From Pyrrhoderma lamaoense (lineage: Eukaryota > Basidiomycota > Agaricomycetes > Hymenochaetales > Hymenochaetaceae): a stretch of 64,000 nucleotides of DNA. The first letter of the stretch is position 1, and each line of letters begins with the position of its first letter. The notes under the pieces were generated by a model. That model worked only from the letters and a program-made list of their open reading frames with translations, had not been told where the DNA came from and made no database searches. The position numbers and the translations under genes were made by a program. The stretch lies in the NCBI GenBank assembly GCA_002794735.1, contig NBAZ01000001.1, positions 1,922,001 through 1,986,000 on the forward strand. Reading direction: 5' to 3'. Below are positions 1 through 11,693 of this stretch, piece after piece.

Positions 1-148
1 GAAAACCAAGTGGCATCGGCAACTTCCTCAAACAACTTTATCAACTTCTGTGCTACAGTAAACCTTCCTTTGACTAATGGACAGCAAGTCAAGAGTGGAT
101 CGTGCAACGCGTGAGTAGTCCTCCCATTCTTCTTGATCTTGAAACAAG

Positions 149-184
<36 letters not shown>

Positions 185-709
185 TTGAAGTGCACCTATG
201 GGTGTGATTGCTTCGACTAGCAACATGCCATCTTCTAAATTCAAGTCACCAACAAACATGCAAACGATACAAGCCAATAAATCGTTCACGATCCAAATGA
301 ACGTCAAGAACTTGGCAACAGGAAACTTTGTCAATGCTGCTGCGAACTACTTCTCTGCACCTCAAGCGGTAGACGATTCGGGTAACATCATCGGGCATTC
401 ACATGTTGTGATAGAGTCTATAAATGGTATAGACGACACGACTCCGACGGATCCGACAAAGTTTGCGTTCTTCAAGGGTCTGAACGAGAAGGCTACTAAA
501 GGCGTGTTGTCTGTGGAAGTCACGGATGGCCTACCCGCTGGCACGTACCGCCTAGCAAGTATCAACAGTGCAGCAAACCACCAGCCAGTCCTTGTTGCTG
601 TGGCCCAACACGGATCGCTAGATGATATGGTCTACGTGAGTTGAAAATTGTATGAGCGCGATATAAACTGATACTAACTCGACCAACGCTACAGTTCACT
701 GTATCGTAA
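1..709 (+). CDS. Secreted basidiomycete protein, 3' part only
   Basis: The 5' end lies before the window. Three exons are visible: up to 110, 191-635 and 695-709. The joins are canonical (GT at 111 and 636, AG at 190 and 694) and the protein ends VYFTVS. The reading starts NNFINFC and continues through SCNAAPMG and GHSHVVIES, which resembles a family of small secreted proteins common in Agaricomycetes and often mislabelled 'ribosomal protein s17'. That family link is from memory and the function is unknown. The signal peptide would be upstream of the window. The first visible intron carries an AAT repeat. No frameshift is seen in this part. Confidence 0.7.
152..182. repeat. AAT trinucleotide microsatellite in an intron
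   Basis: About ten tandem copies of AAT fill the second half of the intron at 111-190, ending only a few bases before the acceptor AG. It displaces the usual pyrimidine tract. Its length is probably variable between strains. Confidence 0.95.
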
Positions 710-992
710 GATGGAAATAAACTACTCCTTGCCTCCCACACTTTTTGCTACCTGACGAGTATATTTTAACATGACAAGCATAGATTATGTATTATTAACC
801 CATTTTGTATGAAGATCACACCACATGCATCCTAGCAATTAATATGATTGATTTTTCTGTTATTTGATTTTTGATAATCGTAGTTAGACAAATATAGATG
901 GTAACATTAATTACGATGAAGTGGTGTAGGTACTCCTCGCAAAGTTTAACAGATAGCAAAGAGGGACAAAAAAAAGTATCCGTTATAAATTA

Positions 993-2764
993 CTATAGAC
1001 GCACACGGGGGCGGAACTTGAGCAGACAACCATCCTTAGGGAACAAAGTAGCGATCATCCTGTATAACAAGTTTGGTCAGAACACGCCTTAGAAGATTAA
1101 AACCACGAATTATACATACTCAACCTCCTCGCTTTCTGGTGTGACTTCGTGTTCCCATTCCATGAAGGTAACCGCATCCGATATGCAAATTGCGATATTC
1201 ATGTAAACATATTCCAGACCAATGCAACGATGAGGACCAGAACCAAACACAAGGAAATTTCGAGGATTTGTGTTTGCAGAGTTTTCGGGATCCAACCAAC
1301 GTTCCGGAATAAGTTGATCAGGTTCAGGGTAGACAGCAGGGTCGTGAAGGGAAGGATAGATTGAAGGAATAAGCATACTATTCTTGGGCACAGTATAGTC
1401 TGGCGAGATATTAAAGGACTTGGTACACTTATATGGAACCATGGTAACAGGTGGCTTTAATCTTAAGCTCTCCTTTACGAACGCCCTGAGATAGGTCATT
1501 TCGTCAATCATTTCAAGAGTGAGCATTTTCTCAGGGTCGCTACCTCGAACGCGATCGGACTCTTCTTTGATTTTGGCGAGGAGTTCAGGCCTATCAGCGA
1601 GATGTTGGAATGCATAGATAAGGCCACTTGACATAGCGTCCTGGCTAGCAAATAGGAACGAGAAGATGACCATAGCCATCTCGCGGTCGGTGAATTCTTT
1701 GCGGCCCTTGTATGAGGGATCACTGATCTCTTTGACCCAAGCATCAATCATACATTCAGGTTCATTACCAGCTGCCATACTGATTTTGCTATTTTTTGCT
1801 GCAAGTTCAAGCCATTTCATTGCAACCTTGCGAGCTTGAATAGCTTTGTAGACCTTTGTCCCAGGTAAAGGAATAGGAAAGTTGACGAGTTCGAGGGCCC
1901 GAGTTATCAACCAGTATTTGTCATTGATTTCAGTCGCTGCATGCTCCGGAATATGCTGTCCACAAAACACTCGAAGAGAAGTCTCCATGTTCATGTTACG
2001 AGCGGTAAACATGATGGGTTGGGCGGAAGTAGTCTTTTCCGCGTCCTCAAGCCACTTTTTGTAGTGTTTCCGAGTAATAAGGTCTTGAATATGGCAGTAA
2101 ATTCTGTTGCTAATAAGTATCATATTCACAGACATAAAGTAACGTACGTACCCAAGAGCCTTACGCGTGAAAAGCAGGTTTAGACCTTTGCGGTATTCGA
2201 TATGTGACTTTCCAGTAAGAAAAACCCTGTTCAGACGATAGAGGGTGTTATTACGCCTATTAAGTACATAAGGGTGTTTATCTTACCAGTTATCAGGCAT
2301 GAGGATATGCTTGGCTGAGTGAACAAGACAAGGTTCGGCGACTGAAGGAGAATTGAATATTTTCAAGGAGTATTCGTTCTTGGAAGCCATCACAATAAAG
2401 CTTTAAAACATTTTTTAGCTTAACAATATGGTAAGACTCCTCTCTCCCACACACACACTTACATGTTAAAAACACTAAGAGCACTCAAAGCTCCAGAATT
2501 CCATTGTTTGAGATAACCCTCCATAGTGGGATTCAACGAATCCGCAAACTTGCCAATGATAGGTATAGTCCATTTTGAACCCGGAAGAACTGATTTTTTG
2601 TATCTATAAACACCCTGCTCAAGGATAAGAAGGGAGACGACGATTGCCAAAGTCGTATATATCCATGTTGCAGAGCTCGAGGACTGATTAGAAAAAAAGG
2701 CTGGTAAAGGTAACTGGGAGGTGTACGCCGATGGAAAAGAGGGAGACACGGAGTGGCTGGCCAT
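993..2764 (-). CDS. ERG5: Sterol C-22 desaturase, cytochrome P450 CYP61 (ERG5)
   Basis: This ER enzyme introduces the C22-23 double bond late in ergosterol synthesis. Five exons on the minus strand: 2764-2463, 2400-2287, 2226-2152, 2103-1120 and 1059-993. They sum to 1542 nt, a 513-residue protein, close to the family's usual length. Visible features are an N-terminal membrane anchor (about residues 30-52), the CYP61 stretch LPGSKWTIPIIGKFADSLNP, the K-helix ESLRLKPP, and the haem loop FGSGPHRCIGLEY with its Cys ligand. The long exon appears to end at EVEYV, but a 60 nt intron (1119-1060) joins it to a last exon encoding IATLFPKDGCLLKFRPR, the conserved CYP61 tail. The frame is intact throughout. 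Identification is very secure. Confidence 0.96.
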
Positions 2765-3135
2765 GTCTACACGACAACGGCGACGACGACGACGATGGAG
2801 AAGGAAGGAAGGAAGAAGGGAGGGAGGGACTTGTGAGAGATTGAGTGATTCTGAGTGGACGTTGAAATCGTTCGATCTGCTATTTATTTTATGACTAAAT
2901 CCTCGCTTCTCATCCTTTTTCTATTAGACGTTCCCTTGGAATCTCTTGGGTTTATGCCGCGTACTGCCATATATGGCAGGAGGTTCCGACTTTAATGCCG
3001 GATGTCAACCAGGGTGTGTCACGTTCGGATACAATCGTGAGAAGGCCCGTTTAAAAGGTGAAGATGAGATGATTAATAAAATCCTAAAGTATTTCCACAT
3101 TTCCTATTTACACGAGTCTATATAACCCCGTTTTC
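2765..3135. promoter_or_regulatory. ERG5 upstream region with CT-rich and CGA-repeat tract
   Basis: This 371 nt gap holds the ERG5 promoter and the 3' flank of the membrane-protein gene at 3136. Directly before the ERG5 start (2765-2835) the plus strand has a short CGA/CGACGG repeat followed by GGAA and GGGA repeats. On the coding strand this is a long pyrimidine tract, common near transcription starts of basidiomycete genes. A TTTATTTTA stretch lies near 2883. I could not identify a sterol-regulatory motif. Confidence 0.5.
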
Positions 3136-4218
3136 TTACACTTGGTAGCGTTTCGCCCCGTATGTTGGATCCATCTCGGTATCGATTTCAAATTGTCGAT
3201 ATTGTGGACTCGGAATGTCTCTTCGTTCTGAATTCCCGTATTTGTCCATTTGAAGCCCGAAGATTATGTAGATAGATATAACAATAAGCTCCATGAGTGT
3301 GCCCATCACAAGATATATCACCCAGGATCCCGTAAAGAAGTTGAACTCAGATAAGCCAGATGAAGACGATGAGCCCGTTGTGAGGCTAGAAAGTGATACC
3401 TGGGAGAATGTCCCTAGGAGAGTATATAGTACTCGGATTGCAAGGAATGGGAGTGCGCATGAGATGCCCATAAGCAACTAGTACTCGGATGATAAGCGAT
3501 TTGTAAAAACAAAGTACAGGTAATTCATGTTCACTTACATGTCTCTGGTAGTGTTGGAGCATATCTTTTGCTTTCCAAAAGAGCGAATGAACCAGTACAA
3601 TGACAATAAAGCCCACTGTCATGAGAATACCGCCAACTTTACGGTACATTCCCGAAGAACTTCTGTCATCGCTATCTGTGCTGGTTGCCTTCGCCGCTCC
3701 AACGGCAAGGAGTATTGCTGCTACAGTGAGAAGTATATGCAGCAGTTTCATGCGGGTATGAGTCAAAAAGGATGGTACGGCAGGTGTACCAATGATATCT
3801 GCACCACTACAAAATTGTTCAGTCAACTTGTTTTCAGAAAACATACATTTCTAAACTTACACCGTGCTAACAAAAGAGAATGTGCATAGTAATAATGGAG
3901 TAAGTCCGATTCCCTCCAATATGAATGCGCCGGTATAAAGACCAGTGTTCACTGGAGTAACTTCCTCAGCTGCGATGTGCAGAGATGCACCCACGACTTT
4001 ACCTATTTAAGATACGAAGAATGTGTTAGACATGTTAAAACACCAAGTAAATAGATAGGATTAGGACTCCTACATAATGAGAATATTGCAAGGTACAACC
4101 ATCCCATCTTCTTGGAGAATCCATGACGCAAAACGAGAACAATAGCTAGGGCAAGTATGAAGGGATAGAGTACAAGGATAGCGATCGATATATCTCCGCG
4201 TTTGTCGAGACCAGCCAT
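3136..4218 (-). CDS. Seven-helix integral membrane protein (DUF7702-like)
   Basis: Four exons: 4218-4074, 4002-3861, 3806-3539 and 3477-3136. They total 897 nt and encode 298 residues with no frame problem. The start MAGLDKRGDISIAILVLYP lies just before the first hydrophobic helix. Further hydrophobic segments occur around ILEGIGLTPLLLC, LLHILLTVAAILLAVG, VGGILMTVGFIVIVLVHSLF, LPFLAIRVLYTLLG and YLVMGTLMELIVISIYIIF, giving about seven spans and a short hydrophilic C-tail. This pattern matches a widespread fungal family of unknown function (DUF7702, from memory). No catalytic motif is visible. The gene is divergent from LAS1, sharing a 393 nt upstream region. Confidence 0.8.
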
Positions 4219-4611
4219 CTTACAATCTGTGGTAGTGCAAGAGTTATGTCTCCATCTCTATTCTACCTCACTATATATATGTGTGTTCAAGACATGTATG
4301 TATAGCCTCTGAATGAACTCTAACTACGGAATGTCGAGATATGGAATTGTGTCGGTGGTGAACGCGTTTCACTCGGCTCCTCAAACCGTCCGCTCTCCGA
4401 CAAATATGGAAAGAACTTTCTACCCCGAGCCAATCACAAGGCATCAACGACTCACTCTATGCCATTTAATTTTGATTACAAATCATATCGATGGAAGATT
4501 ACCGCGTCTAATTTTAGCATCACATTTTTTACATGACGAAATTAGATAACCGAGTAGAAAGCAATACGCGGGGTCAGAAAGTATTCTTAACCCGCAAAAA
4601 CTCGCACCGCA
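4219..4611. promoter_or_regulatory. Divergent promoter between membrane protein and LAS1
   Basis: This 393 nt stretch separates two divergent start codons and must contain both promoters. An alternating TATATATATG run lies near 4273, on the membrane-protein side. No convincing gene or other named motif is seen. Confidence 0.5.
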
Positions 4612-6340
4612 ATGCGTCTGCCTCGTCGTGTTCCTTGGACATCGCTCGCCGAACTTGATGAGTTGTGTAGCTGGATCTACACGATGAAACAGACCTCGAC
4701 GCAAAAATTCGAGCTGTGAATAGGGTCTGTTTCCTGTTTGTCCTACCGTATGTATGCTTAATATGTCACACTATAGTAGATATCTGCATGGAAAGCAATC
4801 ACACGAATTCCTCATGCTCTAGAAGCAACTTTATCACTCTTGTCAGCAGTTCTTTTAGACGAAGAATACATTCTAAGTCGTCAAGCTCAACAAGAAGCTC
4901 ATTCGGACATACCAGATCAGTCTTCACCCAGATTTGGAAGCAGAATAGCTCTTAATGTTAGGCAGTCTTATGCATGGCTTTGGTACGCATGGTCAATGGC
5001 CTCGTTGATCCTCTACAACTAGGGGCATATGCGCGATCTATCTCATCAATCGCCTTACAAATTGGACTTCCAATATGGCTAGTAGAACTCAGGCACACTG
5101 CTACTCACGAGGACCTACCTAGTTTGGAGGCTCTTCGTTCTGGTGCGCGCGAGGTAAGACCATTCACAATATTAATTGTATAAGCTTAGGGACACTAAGA
5201 ACCTCAGTCTCTTTCATGGCTTTTACATAATTACTTCATGCCTACGTTGCGAGCTTCAGCGGATGACCAAAACTTACCTACCGTTCAGTTGGCGCCTGTG
5301 ACACCACTCCTGAAAGAATACAAGTCGTTACAGAAGACTGTTACTCGTGACTCGTCGTTGAAAGGCCAGTATAAGGGAGAGCTAGCCCACGTCATCCGTA
5401 ATATCGAACGTTGGGTCGGAGAGGCAAAGGTAGTGGCCTCTGCAATAGCGTGTCAGGGGTGGGGTGCCATAGAACAAGATGATAACCAAAACGAAAACGA
5501 AAAATGGGCTCTTGACCGTCTCTGTGAAGCCTTATCAGAGAGGGGAGGTTTAATCCCAGTGTCAAAAAAGTAAGTCCCTCATTGTCTTGAAATTTTAAGT
5601 CTAAATCGGCATTTTAGAAAACGTTTAGCATCAAAACCAAAAGAACTTCCAGAATTGCCCACATTATTAGTCGCCATCTGGTCACCTTTACTAGATGCTC
5701 TCGTTTTAAACCATCCTTCTTCCCATCTGTATTAGTATCCAATATATGCAACAAACTGCTTTCTGGAAGCTCTGCGCCAAATTCCGAACCACAGAAGGTT
5801 GATATCTCATATGACTTTTGTCTTGCAGCGTGGGGTGCGTGGTGTGTTGATCGCTGGGGTGTAAAACAAGCAGACGAAACTTCGACACTAAATCGGGATG
5901 ACTTAGTTGTTAATATCATTACCTCCCTCGGGAGTCCAACGCTTGAGAATCAAAGCCATAGGCAAGGGTATGTTATTTGATTTGCTACTAGTGCCCTTAC
6001 TGACGCTAATCACGATATATTATAGTGCAAACGCCCTGTTGAGTCTCTTAGTTCGTGATCATCCTACTTTACAGGAGGTTTCATCCTCTTTACTCGCACT
6101 TCAAGATCACAACAAACATCATGAAGGAAAAGTGATTGACATCGAAGATAACTTAGCTGTCATGGAAGAGCGTCTTAACTCACTCTTATCTCGCGGCTCA
6201 GACTTAGATGGACAAGAAAGGCCTATGGAAATTGAGAATGAAACCGATTCTCCAAATTCAGAAATCGGTCTTCCTACCGGCTGGTCAAAATATCTCATAC
6301 AGATTGGAAAGCATGCCCCATCGGAGTGTGGCCCATTTAA
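4612..6340 (+). CDS. LAS1: Las1-like pre-rRNA (ITS2) endonuclease component, four frame breaks
   Basis: Las1 works with Grc3 to cut ITS2 during 60S ribosome maturation. Exons: 4612-4724, 4780-5153, 5208-5569, 5618-5967 and 6026-6340. Las1 hallmarks are RRVPWTSLAELDEL, ISAWKAITRIPHALEAT, the HEPN-like core MALVRMVNGLVDP...LPIWLVELRHTATHEDLPSLE, and a C-terminal end in WKACPIGVW. The conserved sequence jumps frame near 4682, 4972, 5715 and 6292, each time as if one base were missing. Spliced length is 1514 nt; adding four gives 1518, a multiple of three, so the count is self-consistent. The first intron has an unusual GTCTGT donor. A sequencing artefact is likelier than a pseudogene, because Las1 is normally essential and the protein is otherwise well conserved. 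Confidence 0.88.
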
Positions 6341-6828
6341 TACTCACCGTGGGTCAACATAATTTTATCGGATGTACTATTGTAGATAGCTTAGATCATT
6401 TAAACAAGAGAATTACAAAGAGAAGATCGATGAGAAAAAAAAGTGAACTGCAGCAAAACATAGCAAACTATATTGAAGATAAAGGATGATTAATGACATA
6501 CAATAGAAGCGACAGTTCGTTGTTAATTGTCCTTTTGAAGAATCAAAGCAAGAAAGAAAAAGAAAACCCTAGCAAAAAATGACTTCAATCTATTGCTATC
6601 TATTAATTGTATGTGCACTATTGGAAGCCGAGGGCTTTCTGGGAGTTGGACCCACTCGATGCTGTTCCCGTGGTGGGATCTGAGGGGTGTTTGTGTTCCC
6701 GTCATAGAGGGGAGGTAGCTCAATGACTTCGGTACCCTCTGTAGTATATACAGTGACTGGAGCTCGACCTGCATCGTGATGAACAACATAAACCTGATTG
6801 CTTGCTGTTCTGACTGCTTGCGGCTGAG
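6341..6828. other. Convergent intergenic region, no gene seen
   Basis: This 488 nt stretch lies between the 3' ends of LAS1 (+) and the Mid2-like gene (-). The short open frames here have no recognisable family features. It probably holds both 3' UTRs; purine-rich A/G stretches occur near 6410-6440 and 6540-6570. Confidence 0.6.
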
Positions 6829-8805
6829 TTAAAGACCTATAATCGGAGACGGTGAACTTCCTTGTGAATTATCGCGTGGAGGGGAATTAACTAGGGGATC
6901 AGTGGGTGTATCAAGATGCAGCTGGCTGTGACTATTATCTGTGTTTTCTTGAACTGGGTGGTTGCCGGGTGTTTCTGGCAATTGGAATGGCTCAATTTCA
7001 AATGCAGGGCTCCCGGAGGTCGGAGATCTATAGCGTCGTGAATGTAGTAAAGAAGACTCAGACGCTTCATTGTAATATAATTGATCCTCTCCTTGGTGGC
7101 TGGTATTATTTGATCGACTGTTCTGAAGTCCACCGAGAGCTAAGGAATCATAGAAAGGTCCCTTTTGTCTGCGTTTAAGAAGGATTGCGCCGAGTCCCCC
7201 AAACAAAATTCCTGCAATCAGGCCTCCTACCCAGTTGCAGCTACAATGGACCCGGAGATGCCCTTTTGAGAGGTTAGATCACCAAGAGCAAGGCAGTCAG
7301 TGGGACCTTGTCCCCCACTATGCAGTGGTCCATATGCCCAAGTCTGGCCTTCAGCGTCTACTAAGGATATGAAAAAAGATGCCCCCATGACTAATTGATA
7401 AAGATATCAAATGTTGGAACAAAGGAAAGCAACTAAGCCACAGTGGTCATACCCATAGATTGGAGACGGGACGTACTAACTGAACTGTATAGTTTATAGG
7501 AGACATACTGTTACTGGTGATATTCCAAGGCGGGTGTTCTGTTGGTGCGATCTATCTACATCTTTAGCGACTCCTTTACTCAGGGAGGAAGTATGATACA
7601 CCTACAGTCAGGATAAACGGAGGCGTTCCATTTAGAGGTTTGATGCTGATGTCTGTACACTTGTGAGAAACAATGGTTCAGATGGAAGTACTTGAGCAAA
7701 TACATATGGATCTATTTTACTTGGTCAACCCAGCCATATTGGGAGCTACTGGAGCATAAGCACATTGCTATTGAGGATGTAATGAGTTTGCGGACTCACA
7801 GTAATCCCGTATGATCCGAGCCTTCAACGTCTAATATTCCTGCTGGGTACGTCAAATTCCTACAGATTGGTGGATTCTCGGAGGTAGTATTTGCTGCCGG
7901 TACAACTGTCATCATGCGCTGACAGCCCCCACTCACACCCACCGAATCGAACTATCGAGGGTAGAGCGATGGGTTATCTAAAGCTTTGCAGCGAGCGAAT
8001 ATTGACTGGCTCACCATACATATTTGATACTATTTGCCATGTTTATCGTTTGCTCTAAGGAGTTATATACTATAAATCTCACCTGTGTGCCAGGAACATA
8101 AGGGACTGGCCAATCCTAGAACATCAATCAGTCAATAGAGTATGGGGAAAGGGATCACACCCACATAACCCAATTCGCTCCCAACGTTTATTACCTTGAA
8201 ATAATGCATTAGACTTCATTCTATCAAATGGTATCCGAAAATGATAAGGGCTTGAGAGACACGCGTACAGAAGGAAATAAAAATGTTCTATGAATGAACT
8301 TTAGGCGGTGAATATGAGTGGTTGAGAGCGGAAAAATAATACTAACGAAGTGTAAACCTGAATGTAATAGGGAGCCTGAGGGTTTGGACTTATCGCAATT
8401 TGAGTTTCCTCGTGTTATTTTAAATTATAGTAACCTACCCATTCGTAAAAGCAGCACGCCCCAGCTTAATCTATCATGCTTATTAGAAAGATTACATATT
8501 GTGGTTGAATACTGTGGAATACGGTAGAGAGTCACACTGAGCTGAGTTTAAATGGAAGCAAATATCAATCCTAGATCATTTGTTCAATTACGCGAATTCG
8601 CACCTGTTGTTGGAATGGGTACGGGCTCTGTAGAAGCAGTGTAATCAAACTGAAAGCCCTATGTAGGTTTGTCGTTTCAATTGTTCCCCAAAAAATGTGT
8701 CAGCTAAAAGCTTACTTGAGGGAGAAAACTAGGGTTAGTGCTAGTAGCTCTTATCTGGTAGAGATGAAGGAGAAGAACTAAGCCGATCCCCCACTCGTTT
8801 GCCAT
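6829..8805 (-). CDS. Mid2/SKG6-like single-pass surface glycoprotein
   Basis: The start at 8805 gives a signal peptide (MANEWGIGLVLLLHLYQIRA). The exons then encode a Cys- and Pro-rich ectodomain with recognisable stretches QFDYTASTEPVPIP, PNPQAPYYIQVYTS, DWPVPYVPGTQ, YQICM, VSGGCQRM, SQYGWVDQ and a second copy around CTDISIKPLNGTPPF. One transmembrane helix follows (GSIVAAT...VGGLIAGILFGGLGAILL), then a basic KRR stop-transfer and a Ser/Pro-rich cytoplasmic tail of about 115 residues ending at 6829. Such proteins in fungi are often wall-stress sensors or polarity factors, but the role here is only inferred. The frame loses one base near 7230, 7384 and 8460, all in C runs on the plus strand. 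One exon is only 15 nt. Some of the many exon borders are approximate. Confidence 0.72.
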
Positions 8806-9229
8806 GAACTCCAAAGGTAAAGGGGAAGACGAAGGAACATAAACATGTTTGTTCCGAATCATGGGACACGTGTAAAATGTCATCAATATATTTTCTGATA
8901 TCCGGGTAGGACGTCACTACTGATATATTGCGTTTCATATTGTTATATCTTCCGTCACGACGTTGCGGCACCAGCGTTAATCAGCTGCAGAAACACCTTA
9001 ATTTATTTTCGTCTTAGATTTCATGTCTCCAAACAATATCAAAGAAAAGCACCAAGGACAACCCTTGCTCTAGACTCTCGTCCGAAATAACATTTCGTAT
9101 ACATATATAAAAGATAGAATTACAAGGAAAAACCAGATACGAGTAAGAGACTAACAAAATTCGGCTCATCCAGCCAGGTAATATTAGAAAAGACAAAAGT
9201 AAGAACAAGAGAAGGGTAAGGCACGTATT
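8806..9229. other. Intergenic: Mid2-like promoter and SUB2 3' flank
   Basis: This 424 nt stretch lies between two minus-strand genes. It holds the promoter of the Mid2-like gene and the 3' UTR of SUB2. Short open frames on the minus strand (for example 9014-9208) are low-complexity and hydrophobic and overlap the SUB2 3' region; I see no gene. Confidence 0.6.
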
Positions 9230-11180
9230 TTAAGAAGTCACTGGGCAAAAGCGTTAACAAAAGAAATATGGGGACAATATCTGTAAACTTACTGTAACTA
9301 GCCGCGTCGATTTTCTCCGGAAGTTCCGGAACGGCAACCTCAAACCTCGCCTGAATCTGACTCATGACCGTTTGGTCTGCTTCAGATGATTGGAATGTGA
9401 TTGCTAAACCCTTTGTACCGAAACGACCAGCACGACTAACAGAAGAGTTAGCGTTTTGAATGAGTATGGACATACATGAAACTCACCCAACACGATGAAG
9501 GTAACTGTCTGCGTCTGGAGGACAATCGTAGTTTATCACGATATTTACTCGTTCTACATCAATGCCCCGCCCAAAAATGTCAGTTGCGACTAAAATACGC
9601 TTCTCAAAGGCCTTGAAAGCTGTATATCGGTTGATTCTATATCAAAGTGAGATAAAGTAGGTTGGTGACTAGAAGAGGCTCCCTTACCGCTCTTCCTGGG
9701 CCAGGCCAGAGTGGATACTGATACTCGGGAAATTACAAGATTGTAGTAACTTGTCGAGCTCGATAGCACGTGCCACGGATTTTACGAAAATGACAACCTG
9801 ATTGAATTCTAATGAATCCAATAACTCGTTCAGTTTCCTATTCTTCTGAACCTCCTCAAGTTTGACGTAATGCTGTTGCAGACCGTGTAAGGTGAGCTTC
9901 GTCTCATCATCGACGAATATTTCTAATGGCTATGAGAAAACGTTAGAAAAGTCGAGTTATACATTGGTCGAGTTATACTTACGTTAGCCATGAACTTTTT
10001 ACAAGTGATACGAATGTCCTTTGACAGAGTTGCGGAAAACATCATGACCTGTTTGTGATGAGGGGTAACGCGGAAAATTTCCTGAACATCACGTCGCATG
10101 TCTACATAGGTTTCCCAAGTATGAGATAATTGTCGAAACAACAACGGAGGTAGAAAAAATAACAAAATAATCCAAAATCTCGCGCCGAACAAGTTCCTTC
10201 AAATTCATACCTCGAAATGATCGAGGAACGCTTAGCAAACACCAGCAACACCAAAATTCATTCATTAAGAACGCAGATGGGTTCATGAGCTCCAAGAACG
10301 AGTCGTGTCACACCTTTCTAGTAGTGACATAACGACAATCGAGTACGTGAAGGACTCCATACGGACGCAAAGAATTCACGGAATGCAGAAAAGTAGGATT
10401 GGCCGAAATTCGCGGGACTAACCAAGCTGTTCGAGCATTTTATCACACTCGTCAAGTACGAAGTGCTTTACGTGCGACGGTACCAAAATTTTGTCCCTGG
10501 CAAGGGCGTTGAGACGACCAGGGGTTGCCACGACAATATGGGGACATTTTGATTTGTCCTTCAAGATCTCTGCATCCTTTGTAACAGGAGTGCCACCATA
10601 AAAGGTGCTAATACGGACGTCAGGCATGTATTTTGCGAACCGATTGTACTCGTTCCTGATTTGGAATGCAAGTTCTCTGGTGTGGCAAAGCACAAGCACT
10701 GACACCTCTCCGTTGACCGGTTCAAGCTGTTGGAGAGTCGCTAGCACGAATACAGCGGTCTTTCCGTGACCTGACTTGGCTTGACAAAGAACATCCATGC
10801 CAAGGACAGCCTGAGGGATACACTCTTGTTGGACTGTGACGATAAGAAGTTAGAATTTTATACATAGGAGTAACTGATACACTCTTACCTTCCGAAGGAT
10901 GCTCGAATCCAAGGTCACTGATGGCACGGAGTAACTCAGGCTTCAACAGGAAATCTCTATAAAGATAACAGTAAGAAAACAAATCTCATAAACCCCGACC
11001 AAAGCAAGCATACCTGAAACCAGTTGAGTGAATTCCTGAGAAGTTTTTCTTCTCCTTTTCGTCACCATCAGTGGTTGTAACAGCGGCACCATTAGTGGCG
11101 GCAGCTGCAGCACCATTCGTAATCACATCTTGTTCATCCTCGTAGTCGATAAGCTCTTCGTTGTTGTCGTGACTTGCCAT
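9230..11180 (-). CDS. SUB2: mRNA-export DEAD/DECD-box helicase Sub2 (UAP56/DDX39B)
   Basis: Sub2 is the TREX-complex ATPase that loads export factors on spliced mRNA. Eight exons: 11180-11014, 10956-10889, 10833-10423, 10101-9983, 9929-9688, 9636-9487, 9435-9293 and 9240-9230. They total 1311 nt, giving 436 residues, the usual length. The acidic N-terminus is followed by the Q motif [14 protein letters not shown], Walker A AKSGHGKT, the diagnostic DECD box, the SAT motif [10 protein letters not shown], and motif VI HRVGRAGRFG. The last coding exon is only 11 nt and gives the family ending SYMTS. The intron at 10422-10102 is 321 nt, far longer than its 45-60 nt neighbours. The frame is intact in every exon. 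Confidence 0.97.
10102..10422 (-). other. Unusually long SUB2 intron with an internal hairpin
   Basis: The intron has donor GTTAGT and acceptor TGTAG and interrupts the codon that makes LD in EQLDMRRDV, which is contiguous in the family. It is 321 nt. A perfect 6 bp stem (CCTCGA/TCGAGG, 5 nt loop) lies at 10210-10226. I found no box C/D pair on the transcribed strand, so a snoRNA host role is not supported. Confidence 0.75.
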
Positions 11181-11693
11181 GGTTTTTCTAAAGGTGTTGT
11201 TGGATAGGAGACGAGGGGAGGAAGGAAGAAGAGGTGAAAGACCAACGCGACGTCGCGTGTCGGCTTTACAAAACACGGCCGTGTAAAAATATTACATAAT
11301 GCGCATAACAATTGTATAAGAGCGAAGTAACGCGTTACTATCACATGTAACAGTGACTGACTCATTTGAGACAAAAGCAACATAATAATCCATTATGGTT
11401 ATGATTATTCGCATAATCTCAAACTATTGATGTTCCGCCCTTCAATTTTTTTTTGTTTCTCTATCATTATTCTCACGTGAGTTTGAATTACATTTAATAT
11501 CTAGCATATCGAGCTAGCTAGTATGATTGATATTTAGATACGACAAAAAAAAACGGTGTACCCCATAAAGCTAAAGTAAATGAATGGACCTACAATTTAT
11601 CTATGGATAAGAATACTGAGAGAAAAATATGCAGAAAATCCATAAGGCGTCTAGTAGTTGGAGGTATACGGTATCCAAGTCAGCTATTCTAGA
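11181..11693. other. Intergenic: SUB2 promoter and DIC1 3' flank
   Basis: This 513 nt stretch is AT-rich, with T runs near 11448 and A runs near 11545. The SUB2 5' side (11181-11290) contains its likely leader. No gene is seen. Confidence 0.6.

Noticed and set aside
4612..6340. Programmed ribosomal frameshifting to explain LAS1
   Set aside because: Four unrelated sites without slippery heptamers, and the same pattern in unrelated genes, point to sequence errors.
10089..10295. Open frame inside the long SUB2 intron
   Set aside because: It crosses a well-supported acceptor and lacks conservation with DEAD-box proteins; probably intronic chance.
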